From Branchipolynoe longqiensis (Eukaryota; Annelida; Polychaeta; Phyllodocida; Polynoidae), in NCBI GenBank assembly GCA_030323885.1, contig CM059193.1:53906749-53970748 (forward strand): a DNA stretch of 64,000 nt. Reading direction: 5' to 3'. The notes beneath the pieces were generated by a model, which searched no databases, was not told the DNA's origin, and saw only the letters and a list, made by a program, of their open reading frames with translations. Both the position numbers and the translations under genes were made by a program. Below are positions 10,248 through 21,479 of this stretch, in pieces. The first letter of the stretch is position 1, and every line of letters starts with the position of its first letter.

Positions 10248-11112
10248 CTACTCAAGCTTCGACTGGGCCAGGGAGGAGGCCACCCTCAGGTCATTAACGA
10301 TGCGCACCTGCAGTGGCGTCTTTAAGTAAGCATATACCGTCTCACTGGCCCAGTCCCCTCTCAGCTTTATCTCCTCGATCGTAGCCCCACACATAGCAAG
10401 ATAAGTCGCGCCGCCCTGGCGCAGGGAGTGAGAGGTAAAGTGGCACTCAGCCAGACCCGCCCTACTGGCAAAAAGTCTCAATATAGATTGATAACGATAG
10501 GACATGGGGTTTGAGCCAGACTCTGCCGGAAGCCTGAACGCTATTTCCTCCTGAGCAGCAGGTATATCCTCAAAATGTTGTTTGGTCCAAAATACCGCAC
10601 AAAGTACCCGGTTAACGCATTTGGCGACTGGTATCTGTAGCACACGCTCAGTAAATTGGATAGTCTTAGAGTGCCTCACCCGAATCAACATACCCCAATC
10701 AAAAAATGTAAAATCCGAACGTCTAAGGGAGGCCTCTGAGTCTGTGACCTGGCTCTTCCTGAGTAATGCGTGGAAGGACAGCAACATCGCAGCGCGCCAG
10801 GAGGTATGGCCAGAGTTCAGGGTCAAACCCCCACAAATTTGAACCAACATATGTGGTAAGAGGGGGGGGCACAGCCTTTGGTGCATCACCCTTCTCACGT
10901 CTTATGCCCTTCAAAGTTGCAGATACATAGTAATCGGCATAGAGGATAGTTTGGCAACCATTCTGTTTTAAGTAAAAGTTCAGACCTGACAAATAGTTCA
11001 ATATAGATCTATAAGATAGATCCCTGGCAAGCCAGGTCGCATAAAGAGCAACACACTTCGAGGTGCAGGGGAAAGAAGCCCTGTTCTCCCCGAACTGATT
11101 GACAAAGGTCAA
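10248..11112 (-). pseudogene. N2 tyrosine recombinase
   Basis: The N-terminal core-binding domain (11112 to about 10870: SYRSILNYLSGLNFYLKQNG) and catalytic domain (about 10860-10248) are in two frames that meet at a G run (10861-10868). The catalytic residues are all visible: LLRKSQ (Arg I), TSHSLRQGGATY (His-x-x-Arg), LRGDWAS (Trp) and TVYAYLKT (Tyr). If the G run is miscounted, this would be one intact recombinase. Confidence 0.87.
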
Positions 11113-11170
11113 ATAACGCTTAATCTAAACCGTCCTTGAAGACCAGGAATTGGCGGAATAAAACCGGCTC

Positions 11171-11446
11171 TCATATAGCTGCTGCTCCCTTGCCAGCGCT
11201 TCCCACCCTGGAATGAAAAGAAAAGGGGGCCTCAAAAATCTCTCTACAACACATGAGCCATGCTTTATCAACAGCAGCTATCCTAGCAGCACTTCCAACA
11301 TCCCCCAGCCTGCTCAATGCATCACAAGTGATATTTCTAGAAGTATGAATATAGGAAGAAATGAATATAAAATTTCTTTCAATTGCCATCCAGAAAAGCT
11401 TTCGGAGATAACCCATGATCTCCCGTGAGTGGCCCGTGTTCAGTGT
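11171..11446 (-). pseudogene. N2 RNase H C-terminal part
   Basis: The frame encodes the last RNase H segment (SSYIHTSRNITCDALSRLGD, with the conserved Asp of DALSR) and a linker. It is the continuation of the RNase H cut at 11947 by the SINE pair. Confidence 0.8.
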
Positions 11447-11946
11447 GTAGTGGTCTGCACTGACCTCTCAGGCAAGTAACCACATAGACAGGTAGGCGTG
11501 GGGAGTGTGTTGATATCAGGGAGCCTAGGTGGTGTAATGGTTAGCACAATTGCCCGGAATGCAAAGAGATGTGGGTTCGAGTCCCGCTCTAGGCACAATA
11601 TTTCCCATTTTCATCACCCCCATGACACTGGTTGCGTGATCAGGATCCTGTACAAGCTTTGCGCTGTATGGTTGTTGAACCTACCCTGTGTATGATGTGT
11701 TAGTGCATTGCCTGTATGTATGTAATTGTAAGCATTACAAGACTTACAATTCCAGGGGGACGAGTGTAGTGGTCTGCACTGACCTCTCAGGCAAGTAACC
11801 ACATAGACAGGTAGGCATGGGGAGTGTGTTGATATCAGGGAGCCTAGGTGGTGTAATGGTTAGCACACTGGCCCGGAATGCAAAGAGATGTGGGTTCGAG
11901 TCCTGCTCTAGGCACAATATTTCCCATTGTCATCACCCCCATGACA
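11447..11946 (+). mobile_element. Two tandem tRNA-derived SINEs inside N2 RNase H
   Basis: The whole block is flanked by AGTGT at 11442-11446 and 11947-11951. Copy one is 11447-11765 and copy two 11766-11946. Each has GTAGTGGTCTGCACTGACC, then a tRNA-like part: acceptor GCCTAGG pairing with CTAGGC, A box TGGTGTAATGGTTAGCAC, B box GGTTCGAGTCC. Only copy one has the long 3' tail. The single duplication suggests one insertion of a dimer or local duplication afterwards. This is not a functional tRNA gene. Confidence 0.82.
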
Positions 11947-11951
11947 AGTGT

Positions 11952-13050
11952 AGCCTGGACCACAGCGCTGTCAGTCATGAACACTATCGGGGCCCCCCCA
12001 CAACCATGCGCCCAGCGTGTGGCTGCCTCAAATGCGGCCGCCATTTCTTTGACGTTAATATCAGCAGAGTCCAACCCCTCCTCGGGTGAGACGTGATGGT
12101 GCCCTGCATAGTCACAAAGCGCTATATCATCATCTCCCTTATAACAGCCGACTAACCAATCCCCCCCATGGGTGGTGCCCATACCCCAGCCTGAGGCATC
12201 GCTATAAACTGAGCAGACCCGCGTAAATTTTCCTAGCATGGCAGCCTTCCCGTTAAAATGTGCGGCAAAGCGTTCCCACCATTCAATGTCCTGGCGGAAG
12301 CCCAGACCCAACCTGGTGTAGTGATAAGGCTCCCTGATGGAAGCAATGAGATCATAGATCCCACGGCAGAAGGTACAGGCTCCACGGATCACCTTGGCAC
12401 AATGTGCAAGTAACCCCTCCAGTCTCTCAAGATCCTTCCGTTTTGCTCTGCTCCGACCCCGGAATTGAGCCAAAACTCGGTATAATTTAATGAGCTTATC
12501 AGCGGGGAGAGTTAATTCTAATTTTATAGTCTCAATGTCGATCCCAAGAAAACGCATTTTCTGAGTAGGGGAGAGCAACTTTCGAAAGCTTAGTGAGAAA
12601 CCCAACCTACGTATTATTGCAATTAGTTTTGATTGATCAATAGCATTGTGATCCCATGAATCGCCGATAATACAAAAGTCATCGAGGTAATTAATGACCC
12701 GTTTTATGCCTTCCCTCTTTGCACATCTTACAATAAAATTAGATATTTTTGTAAATATAAAGGGGCTTGAGGCAAGGTCCATTGATAGGCGATTGTCGAC
12801 CATATATCTAACACTGTCATCGTCCCTAAATTTCCACTTCAGACCCTGACTTATGCGGTCCCTAGGGTTTATCTGGACGGCCCTGTAGGCATCCTTTATG
12901 TCAATAGACGATAGGTAGTCAGCCTGCTCAAGATTGTTGATTACATTATCGACACTTAGGTATTTAAAAGTATTGGCGACCTCACTAGTGGCCGAGTTGA
13001 CCGACCTATCACGGGGCTTACTACAGTCGATAACCAGCCGACCCCCCCCC
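11952..13050 (-). pseudogene. N2 reverse transcriptase and RNase H
   Basis: The frame reads RLVIDCSKPRDRSVN, SSIDIKDAYRAVQINP, the catalytic VINYLDDFCII, the thumb block KMRFLGIDIETI and RNase H VYSDASGWGMG and INVKEMAAAFEA. The frame is open until the SINE. The last residues of the apparent ORF are SINE translation, not RNase H. The upstream join at the C run near 13041 changes frame. Confidence 0.87.
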
Positions 13051-13908
13051 ACTCTCCATTGGGACGACAAACATGGAGTGGACACATTGTGGTTTGTAGT
13101 CAACACAAGAAATGACACCCTGGTCTAATTCAACAGCCAATTTCGCTTCGATAAGGTCCCGCTCCCATGCCAACAAGCGTTTACTATTGTTGTTTTCATA
13201 GCTGTTGTCAAATTCAGTATTTATCACCTGAAAACCGAAGACTATGCCTCGTAATATATAATAGCCTTCCGGATCAATGCCGCCCCTGAAAAACAGTTCA
13301 GCGAAAAACCGACACGGCTTCAATTGACAAACAACACCCTCAAGGCGGTATACACAAGAACAAACACCCCTATCACAGTCATTTGTTACATAGAACATGA
13401 TGGGTGAGGAGCCCTCAAATTCACTGATAGTCACTTCTAGACAACCCTCACAGTCTCTCACTTGCATCCAGTCCTGGATGCATTCAGGTATTTGTAATTC
13501 TTGACTGTCATATAATTGGTTGGAATCTATCACAGGCTCGGGGCTTAGTGGTCCGACACCCGAACTGTTCAGCTGGTGTTCACCCCGCGGTGGGGCCTCC
13601 TCCATATCAGCCCCCCTCTTGTGTGCAATGTAGTCAACTGCAAAGACCCCCTCGTCGACATGATAAAGTTGTTCCTCTGTAGGAGTCCTATTCTCCACAC
13701 AGTACATCTGGTCACCTACAAAGACCCCTGTATCAGCACAGTCCTCACGGTCATCTACAAAGACCCTATTATCCCCATTGTCGAGCCGGTCACCTCCAAA
13801 GACCCGTCTCTCAATATCGTCATCACAGGTGCGGTTTAATCCCATCACACCGTAACCCCGGTCACCTGCAAAGACCTCTACCCACCGGCTGGGCTCCTGA
13901 GAGTGCAC
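13045..13908 (-). pseudogene. N2 pol N-terminal extension with 13-residue repeats
   Basis: The frame encodes a region without a recognised domain, then the start of RT (QGVISCVDYKPQCVHSMFVV). Its first 100 residues hold about six imperfect 13-residue units with a VFxGD or VFVDD core. At DNA level GTCACCTACAAAGACCC-type motifs recur at 13632, 13711, 13750, 13789 and 13861, spacing 39 bp or its multiples. The middle is Cys-rich. No function is assigned. Confidence 0.7.
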
Positions 13909-13914
13909 CCGCCG

Positions 13915-14958
13915 TCACTCCCTGCATGCTGGACGCTTGTGGCCTTTTCTGTTGCACTTTGAGCAGACATGGCCGAATCTACAGTCGGCCTCGCCTCGTG
14001 GACAGCCCTGCTCGCCATTCCAGGCATAGCAAGGCCTCTTAGTGTGACTACCCGGCTTCCTGGTGGCGTAGCCTGTCGTTCCGGACTTCCTTGATCTTAC
14101 ATTGAGCGAAGAATAAAATAGCACACTCGAGCCCCTGTTGGCGCTACAAAAAGCAGCAAAGCCTATTTCCTCAGCCAGTGTTCTGATTGACCGATCATAG
14201 TCAGTGTGAGCTGAGTCAAGATATTCATTTGTGCATGCCCTATGGGCCAGAAACACAATGTGCTCCAGCAAGGCCCTCAAGTCTTTAATGCCCAGCTCCT
14301 TTATGCCGAGTGCCCACTGGCCCGTGGCAGCTATCAACTCGAAACAGTTCACTTTACCAATATCTCTCTTTCCGACAGTGAACCTCTTGAGGCTCCACTT
14401 ACTTCTACCTCGTCTACTGGCACTCCTGCTGGACGATGCGCTGCTCGACGTCCTCCGTCGGCATACAGTAGATCATGAAGGCTTACGTCCCTCCCATAAG
14501 AACAGAAGCCGTCTTCCGGTTTTCCGATGAAAGTCGCGTCCACGTAACGGGTCATCTGGTTTGCCCCCCCCCGTCGTCGTCGCAAGCATATCCTGAGCTC
14601 GCATCTCGAACGAACGGCCTCGCCCACATCCCGTCGTGCTCCTGTGCTGGCTTGGCGGCGTCTCTCTTGCTTTAATAGGAGTTTTCTTTTTCGCTCCTCC
14701 AAGGCAGCCAGCTCGTCCTCAACTTCAAGAGCCCTTACTTCCTTCTCCAGTAGTTTAAGTCGCTCCTCAGACGACATGGCGATGAGTTCAACCCCCCCCA
14801 GTGTTCTGGTCATCCGATATTTTATGTTCACTATCAGGTAGCTGGCGGATTGAGCGTGACCTTGTTGTTGGACTCGCAGTATCCTGCTTTTCCTCGCACT
14901 GTGTTTTATTTCCTTTTTTGTGTACTGCCCCACAAGTATCACAAAATTCTTTAGGCAT
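13915..14958 (-). pseudogene. N2 gag-like ORF with zinc fingers
   Basis: It starts at ATG 14958 with CDTCGAVH. A coiled-coil-like helix follows (ERLKLLEKEVRALEVEDELA), then a globular part, and at the C terminus a CCCH-like cluster (PCYAWNGEQGCP, CRFGH) and a CCHC knuckle (CSKCNRKGHKRPAC). Two or three overlapping frames are needed, with switches near the C run at 14793 and around 14350. The combination of CCCH and CCHC resembles gag of Ngaro-like elements; N3 has a related PCVIWN motif. Confidence 0.78.
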
Positions 14959-15941
14959 AATAAAATACTTGTGTAAGTTATGTAGTGAAGCAGTACTGGT
15001 GTTTGAAGTAGATCGACTGTTAAACTGGCAGTTCAATTGTATATGAGAACCGTAGCAAAATCATCGATGGAGTGATGTTCTATGCTGCTGCCTATATGTT
15101 CAATTCTTATGATTATGATGATGCAGTGTATGTGTATAAAATATAATTGGTAGGTATATGAATAAGAACTATGTATAAAATATTAGAGGAGTATAAGTGT
15201 AATGCTGGCATTCCACTTCAGTTAGTTCATTTGTCATAGAGGCCGTCATCTCGCGCTACTATCCGCGGTCCTTGCCGATCTCGACCTGTGCATCTGCGCT
15301 TTACTGCTGGGCTATGGCAGCCTAAACAGCTGGTGTGTTGTAGCTGGAACCCTGGTCTCGATTGTACAGTACTACGGTCCGTATATCGCCATACACAGTT
15401 CTATTTAACCGTGACATGTTTCGAATAGTTAGTCATAATCGACCGAATTGTTGAATAAAATAAGAAATCGTTGTCATATTAAGGTAGTTTCCTTCATAAT
15501 GTCGATATCTACGCTTTAACGGCCAGCATATTGAGCTGGAAACTACTAACGAATAATCGACTGTGTCGAATAATGGCAAGTGAAAGGTTTTTTGCACAAA
15601 TTTGTCGATTATACTGTTGTCGATTGATACGACCCTACTTCCATCAACGTTCTTGCTTTTCGTCGATAACAGAGACACAAAAGTCAACTCAGATATTCGA
15701 TACACAATGAAATCGACACGCACATGAAATATATAGTTGAACGGTCGAATATATCAAATTTTCTACGAGACCGTCACCGCCTGCCGATCGTTCATCTCTG
15801 TTGTTAGTTGAATCGACACGCAAATCGTCGACACCCAGATCGTCGAAACACAGGTATTCCCATACTGAAGTCATCCGCTGTCCCGGACGACCGGTGGAAA
15901 AGCAGCAACACAGGTAGCATGTTGACTGTGTGGCCAGTTTG
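14959..15941 (-). other. N2 5' untranslated region
   Basis: About 980 bp between A1 and gag with no supported ORF. The part 15430-15850 is rich in TCGA-containing motifs (TTGTCGATTGATACG and similar). Confidence 0.6.
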
Positions 15942-16142
15942 AAAAATAAGTGGTGCTGCGAGTGCAATCAAAGTGGGAATGAGCCAAGCGGCAATGAAAT
16001 GGCAGTCCCGGGGCAAAAGAGTGGCCCGGGGTGAATGTACAGTGAAGAATAAATAAGAAATTAATAATAAATAATTAATTAAAGAGAGAAGGGGGAAACT
16101 ACGCCTACTTATATATATATATAATAAATTATATTCTACATA
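15942..16142 (-). repeat. N2 split direct repeat A1 (5' end)
   Basis: Left terminal repeat of N2 in its own orientation. It ends in a (TA)n tract at 16143-16152. Confidence 0.88.
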
Positions 16143-16425
16143 TATATATAGGTGGTGTGGTTAAATTGGGTGTGTGTGGCCATGTGGTTCTGTGGCCATG
16201 TCAGTCGGGTGACGTACATTTACTGCTATTATAGATATACCGTTAAATCGTCATTTTGGTTTTCGCAATAATCCTTCTCCAACATCCATCTTGGAATCTA
16301 TTAAAACCCAGTTCGATTGAAATCCGCAGTCACTGCCTTTGCTTAAAAACAATTAAAAACCCCCAATGAGGGCCCCCAATATATGGCTCTCGAGCCTGTA
16401 CTTTAAACTAGCTTTGAACATGGAA

Positions 16426-16453
16426 CTTACATGTGTAAGCTTACACATGTAAG
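16426..16453. repeat. Perfect 28-bp palindrome
   Basis: The left half is CTTACATGTGTAAG and the right half is its exact complement, with no spacer. It ends 4 bp before the Harbinger-like MITE. Confidence 0.9.
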
Positions 16454-16457
16454 CTTA

Positions 16458-17053
16458 AGCCCTGTTCACACGGGCAATGTAAATCGATTCGTAGAAAGCG
16501 ACTTGCCTAGTTCGCCTCACATTTCTCGTGTGAACAGGCGTCTGATGCGGATTAGGGCTGATTCGACTCATGTGATGCGGATCCTGTAAACCACCTAAGC
16601 GAGGTAGTCTACGTGAATCGATTCCTCTGATGCGGATAATTTTGCCCGTGTGGACGCACTGAGGCGGATTAAGCAGCTCACACGCATGCGCAGTCGACAA
16701 CTCAGTTTGTTGACTTTCCGGTCGATCAAAAGCGCATATTATATAATTTAATTAATGAAACCGCTATCTATGCACAGATATTTTTTTCATTATTTATTTT
16801 TAGGGTTTCACTGCCCAGCAGAAGTTTTGACCGTTCCAAACCAATACGATTCAGTCATTACATATCTAGGTCGAACCCACACTCTCTGGTGCCAGCATCG
16901 TCGAACCCAAAATGGCGCTGGTTAGTCTGTACTTGCTCATGCGCAGATATCCACTTCCGCATCACACAGTGCCCGTGTGAACGGGCCACTAATTCGCCTC
17001 ACCTGATTCGATTTGTCTACTTCGCCTCACATTTTGCCCGTGTGAACAGGGCT
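16458..17053. mobile_element. PIF/Harbinger-like MITE
   Basis: The terminal inverted repeats start AGCCCTGTTCACACGGGCAA and end in the matching complement. TTA flanks both sides (16455-16457, 17054-17056), the 3-bp duplication typical of PIF/Harbinger. The interior has about five copies of TGATGCGGAT-like subterminal motifs. No transposase. Confidence 0.82.
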
Positions 17054-17084
17054 TTACACCTTTGGGCAATTTGTTTATTTGTTC

Positions 17085-17265
17085 ATTTGTTAGTCCTGCC
17101 CCACTGGGAGACGAGACCACCAGCACCATGACCCAATATCCTATTCAGTCACATTATCCTGATACTGAGCTAACCCGTGCTTGCCCTATCCTATTAATTC
17201 CAAGTGTCAGGCTAGTTAGCGATACACATCAATTTTGTAAGTCACTGGTTTGACTCGGCCAGTTT
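17085..17265 (-). mobile_element. Leu-like SINE, truncated
   Basis: Reverse orientation: CCCACTGGGAGAC, TCACATTATCCTGA, CCCTATCCTATTAATTCC, AAGTCACTGGTTTGACTCGG. The head and the 3' end are missing. Confidence 0.8.
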
Positions 17266-17770
17266 TTGAACTACCAACATCACACGGAAGTCCACTTCCT
17301 GTGTATGTGTAGCAGAGCGTAACGCTACAACAGTATTGTTGAGGGCTGTGAAATCTACAAATGTGAGTAGAATGTGTCTGAGTGTCTGTCAGTGACCACT
17401 GATTGATGCACAATGCATTTGTGAGGGGAGGAGGTGGTTCTCACTTGAGCAAAAATGCATGAGTCAGCCAAGAGTGATGAGTGCGGCCCGGCTCTGACTC
17501 TGCTGACACGGCATGACGCTGTGGCTATTCTTCAGTTAATGGGATGCTGATGTTCGGATGCTCGTCCCGGCAGTGAAACCTGTGAGGAAGAAAAATGAAA
17601 GTTTCACTTTGTGAAAAGGACTGTAGAGGTGTCAACGACAGAGGCTCCTCACAGACATTAGCTACTTCCGTCCCCCAGATGTGAATGACGGTGGTTTCCG
17701 GTGTTTTCTGTCGGAGATGCAGATCTCATTGGCTGACAATTTGTGGCTTTCAGTGAACAAAGAGCATGAT
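17266..17770. other. No gene recognised
   Basis: Unique-looking sequence without a supported ORF or repeat. Confidence 0.5.
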
Positions 17771-18180
17771 GCTTTACAACATCAGGGCCTACTGACAGCA
17801 TACTGTAATCAATCAATGCTGTTCTTGGTGACAACATTCAGTATGTAGGGCCGACTGACAGCAGACATCTAATAACGGAGTGTCACATCTAGTGATATCT
17901 CTCAGTATGTAGGGCCTATTGACAGCAGATATCTAATAAAGCAATGTTATACCAAGTGACAGTGATCAGTATGGTATGGATACTGGTAGCAGACATATAA
18001 TGAAGTAGTGTCACACCGAATGACAACCCTCAGTATGTATGGGTTATTGAAACAGTGACAGCAGAGAACATGTAATGAAGCAGTATCACACATAATGACA
18101 ATGGGCAATATGTAATAAAGCAGTGCCACTGCCAGTGAGAACACTCAGTATGTACTGACAGCAGGCGGCAGGCAATTACA
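17770..18180. repeat. Degenerate tandem repeat
   Basis: The motifs CAGTATGTAGGGCC and GACAGCAGA.ATCTAATAA recur roughly every 60-75 bp, at least five times with heavy divergence. Confidence 0.6.
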
Positions 18181-18384
18181 TAACTGCAGAGAACTTGTCG
18201 TGAGATGAACCCATTTGTACCGACAGCGGACGACCATAGCCAACCCTAGGGTTGCTGGCACCCTGTGAAACCCTTCAACGCCCTCACAAGTATATATTTT
18301 GTAATATAACACTGACATGGTGCTCCCTAGAAAGTGGCACTCGGGGCGACTGGCCGAGTTGCCGGTACCTTCAGCCGGTGTAGT

Positions 18385-18617
18385 AAGTTCAAAACACTAC
18401 ACCACAAAACCACTTCAGTAGTGTTTTCAACCTAGGTTCAAGATAGGTTCAAAACACTACTGTGACCACGGTCAAAACACTATCTTTAAGGTCAAAACAC
18501 TACCAACAGCATATACTGCTAATATGTGGTGCAGATGCCGCAGTGCTATCAGCATATACACTACTAATATGTGGTACAGATGCCGCAGCACTATCAGCCT
18601 ATTCTACCAATATGTGG
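18385..18617. repeat. Short direct repeats (TTCAAAACACTA; AATATGTGGTGCAGATGCC)
   Basis: TCAAAACACTA occurs four times in 18385-18505, then CTAATATGTGG.CAGATGCCGCA occurs twice and again after the SINE at 18968. Related TAGTGTTTTCAAC motifs appear at 24478-24515 on the far side of G1. Confidence 0.6.
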
Positions 18618-18967
18618 GATCAGACGGGATGGCTGAATGAGTTGAGCGTCCATCTCCTGTTTTGGGAGATTGGGGGATCCAAACCCATGGGTTTGTGGGT
18701 TCGAGCCATGGTGGAGTCAAACCAATGACTTAAAAATTGATAGTTGTCGCTTCCTCGCCAGGTGCTTGGCATTATTGGGATAGATCAAGGACTGCTTGGT
18801 TCAGTGTCAGGATAATGTCATTGAGTGCGATATCAGGTCATGGTGCTGGTGGCCTGGTCTCCCAGTGGGGCAGCACTATAAAGTCGCCATGAGTGCACAC
18901 TGTCTCAAGTCAGTACCCCTCTTGATATGACCTTAGATGTTGCTAGGACGTAAAACAACAACCAACT
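18618..18967 (+). mobile_element. Full-length Leu-like SINE
   Basis: Flanked by 9-bp duplication AATATGTGG (18609-18617, 18968-18976). The head has A box TGGCTGAATGAGTTGAG and B box GGTTCGAGCC. The body ends GTTGCTAGGACGTAAAACAAC. It is a good reference copy for the family. Confidence 0.88.
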
Positions 18968-19015
18968 AATATGTGGTGCAGACGCCACATCTCTATCACC
19001 GTATTCTCCTAAAGC

Positions 19016-19342
19016 TAAGATTCCATATATGCGGTATGTGGAATGTGAATGTGGCATGGGGAATATGGAATGCGATGCTATTTTCGTGTTTTTTTCTACA
19101 AATTTGTGAAGAAAAGTCAAAGTTCCTGCTTGTTCTCTGGCAAACACAGCAACATTCGCATTTGCACTGATCGGTCCATGTCGTGATTCATTTTCCACAT
19201 TCGCATTCACATTCGCATTCGCATTTGTATTCATATTTGTATTCGTATTTGTATTCGCATTCGGACATGGAAGCACTACTGTTTATTTATATGCTTTGCC
19301 ATTTTTTATCGCATTCGCATACCACATATATGGAATTTTAGC
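19016..19342. mobile_element. MITE with CTAAGATTCCATATATGC ends
   Basis: The inverted ends are CTAAGATTCCATATATGCGG at left and its complement at about 19316-19342. The interior includes a hexamer tract of CATTCG/GTATTC (19195-19262). Family unknown. Confidence 0.6.
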
Positions 19343-19536
19343 CTACAGCTAAGATTCCATATATGCGGTATGCGCTAAGCGAATGCCAATGTGAATGTGT
19401 CAAATGGATCGACCCATGGACCGACCGGTGGGAATGTGAATGCTGCTGTACTTGCCATAGGTAACAACAGTAACTTTAACTTTCCTTCACAAATTTGGAG
19501 CAAAGAAAAACAAAAGTGGTACGGGTAGCTATGCTG

Positions 19537-19664
19537 TGTAAGATACGAGTCGACACCGTGAGTTCCAGTTAGTAACTGACCTTTATTTGATTCCTGTAAC
19601 CCTTGGTTACAATCCGTATGCCGCTGGTTCCCCGTACCTGCCGGATTGGCCTAGATACATAACA
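19537..19664 (-). repeat. G1 3' LTR
   Basis: TGTTATGTATCTAGGCC ... GTATCTTACA in element orientation. Short for a Ty3/Gypsy LTR. Confidence 0.93.
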
Positions 19665-20381
19665 CCTCCCCTTTTATCATTTTAAGCAATTAAACAGTAA
19701 ACCGGTCACCATAGTTGAACGTAGGCGACATGTACTTAACCTAATTGAAAACTATTAAATGCTTGTGTTAAATGTTCGTGCTAAAAACCGATATACATAT
19801 ATATATATAGATGTGTGTGAGCACTTAACTACAGTTACCCTATGACACTATCCCTCTTGACACATATAACACATATCCTCACTGTCCCAAATGCAAATGC
19901 CACTACTCTATTCCCTTGTAACTTAATGTATGCTTAAATATATCTTTAATCACAGATTCTTTTTGTTTATTTGTTACCTTAATAGTATTGCAACAGAGTA
20001 TTATAGACAATCTTTTAACTATTTTGCCTAAATGGCTTAATAAATTATCCATTATCACATGTAAATTACTATAAATACAGGGTATACTATAGATGTATAA
20101 AGATATAGATTAAAATTATTCTGTTTCAATGGTCTCGCGTGATTATACAACAATGTGAAAGTCCTTGTGAACATTCAGCTAACATGACAATCATATATAT
20201 CTAATATTAATGGACATGCTCAAATTTATGTAATTTTACATGGACTTACCAATATATTATCTGATTCACACGACACTTATAATCTGATTATATATCACTC
20301 ATATGACTCTTAGGTTCCCATCCTCGTGACCGGGCGGATAGGCCGGCCGTATCTAGTCGTATATGGAACTGCTACCAGAGA
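19665..20381 (-). other. G1 3' non-coding region
   Basis: About 700 bp of AT-rich sequence between the pol end and the 3' LTR, starting with the polypurine tract. No env-like ORF seen. Confidence 0.7.
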
Positions 20382-21479
20382 TTATGTGTGTGGTGTTTGT
20401 AGTTTCGCTTCAACAGTATTCGACTTAAAAATGTGCCGTCGATTTCTTTTGATCAAATGATTTTGTGCGTTTAGGACAACGTAGTCACGTCGACCTGGTG
20501 TACCTGCTTTTACAATTTTCCCAACCTGCCACTCTCCCCTGTGGTCGAGATATCGTACCCTGTCCCCTGTGTCTAAACTTTTAAGTTCAGGTCCCACCTT
20601 TCAATCGTAGTACTTCTTTTGTATTTGTTGTTTGTGATGTACTTCGACTTGTTTTGATGGTTGTGGTGTTGTCCTCAACTGTTTATCTAACCTGGGAATT
20701 TCCGATCTGAGTGTACAAGACATTAACAATTGAGCTGGAGAACTATCCATGCCCTGCAAAGTGGTATTCCTATAATTTAGCAGTGCGATGTTCATGTCTT
20801 TATTGTCGACTATCAACTTTTTTATCATGCGTTTAATAGTCTGTACGTACCTCTTCACTTGACCGTTACTTTGTGCAAACATTGGATTCGAAAACAGGGG
20901 AGTAAATTTGTATTCATGTGCAAACGTTAAATAATCCGCACTGCTGAATTGTGGGCCGTTGTCTGAAACCACATATCTGGGTATACCGTATCTTCCAAAT
21001 ACTTGTCTCATAGCAGCTATTATAGACAGACTAGTTGAACTTGTCAATTTCACAACTTCTGGGAACTTTATGTAATAATCTACCAAGAGCAAATATGTTG
21101 TGTTCTCTATATAAAACAGGTCGACTCCAATTTTGTAATACGGTATATTGATTATTTTATGATTAATCAACGGTTGAGCGGCTTGCTTATTTCGTAACCC
21201 CTGACATATTTGACAGCGTGATATCTTATCTTCAATTTGACTGCTCAATCCCGGCCAAAAAATGGTATCTCGCGCCAATTGCTTGCACCGTACTATTCCC
21301 AAATCGGACTCATGTATCCTGTTTAACATGTCTTTTTGTAAAGCTTTGGGGATAACAATGAGGTTGTCTTTGAGTAAGATGTTGTCCTGTATTGAGATGT
21401 CGTACCTGTATGTAAAGAATGGTTTCACATCTGGATTCAAACCTTTGTCATGCCTGGGCCACCCCTCCTTAGCTAACAC
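20382..21479 (-). pseudogene. G1 integrase and C-terminal module
   Basis: Zinc-binding N-terminal domain (RIHESD ... CQICQG): the second His of HHCC is Asp. Catalytic core: GVDLFYIE and VVSDNGPQF give both Asp residues, but the expected Glu in SNGQVKRYVQT is Lys (codon AAG). The C-terminal part has a DRVRYLDHRGEWQVGKI module of the GPY/F type. An in-frame TGA lies at 20603-20601. With the catalytic Glu replaced, this copy should not integrate DNA. Confidence 0.88.

Larger units (their letters stand above)
9800..16142 (-). mobile_element. Ngaro-type YR retrotransposon N2
   Basis: On the minus strand the order is A1 (16142-15942), gag, pol with RT and RNase H, recombinase, B1 (10220-10116), A2 (10115-9917), B2 (9904-9800). 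This is the same split-direct-repeat plan as N1 with unrelated repeat sequence. All protein domains are present. The breaks are a SINE pair (11447-11946) and frameshifts that fall in G/C runs near 10861, 13041 and 14793. Confidence 0.9.

Noticed and set aside
11521..11600. tRNA gene candidate
   Set aside because: Cloverleaf-like, but it is the head of a SINE repeated at 11844 and 26543, with a mismatched anticodon stem and a SINE tail.
11844..11951. C-terminal end of the N2 RT/RNase H ORF
   Set aside because: These residues are translated from the inserted SINE, not RNase H.
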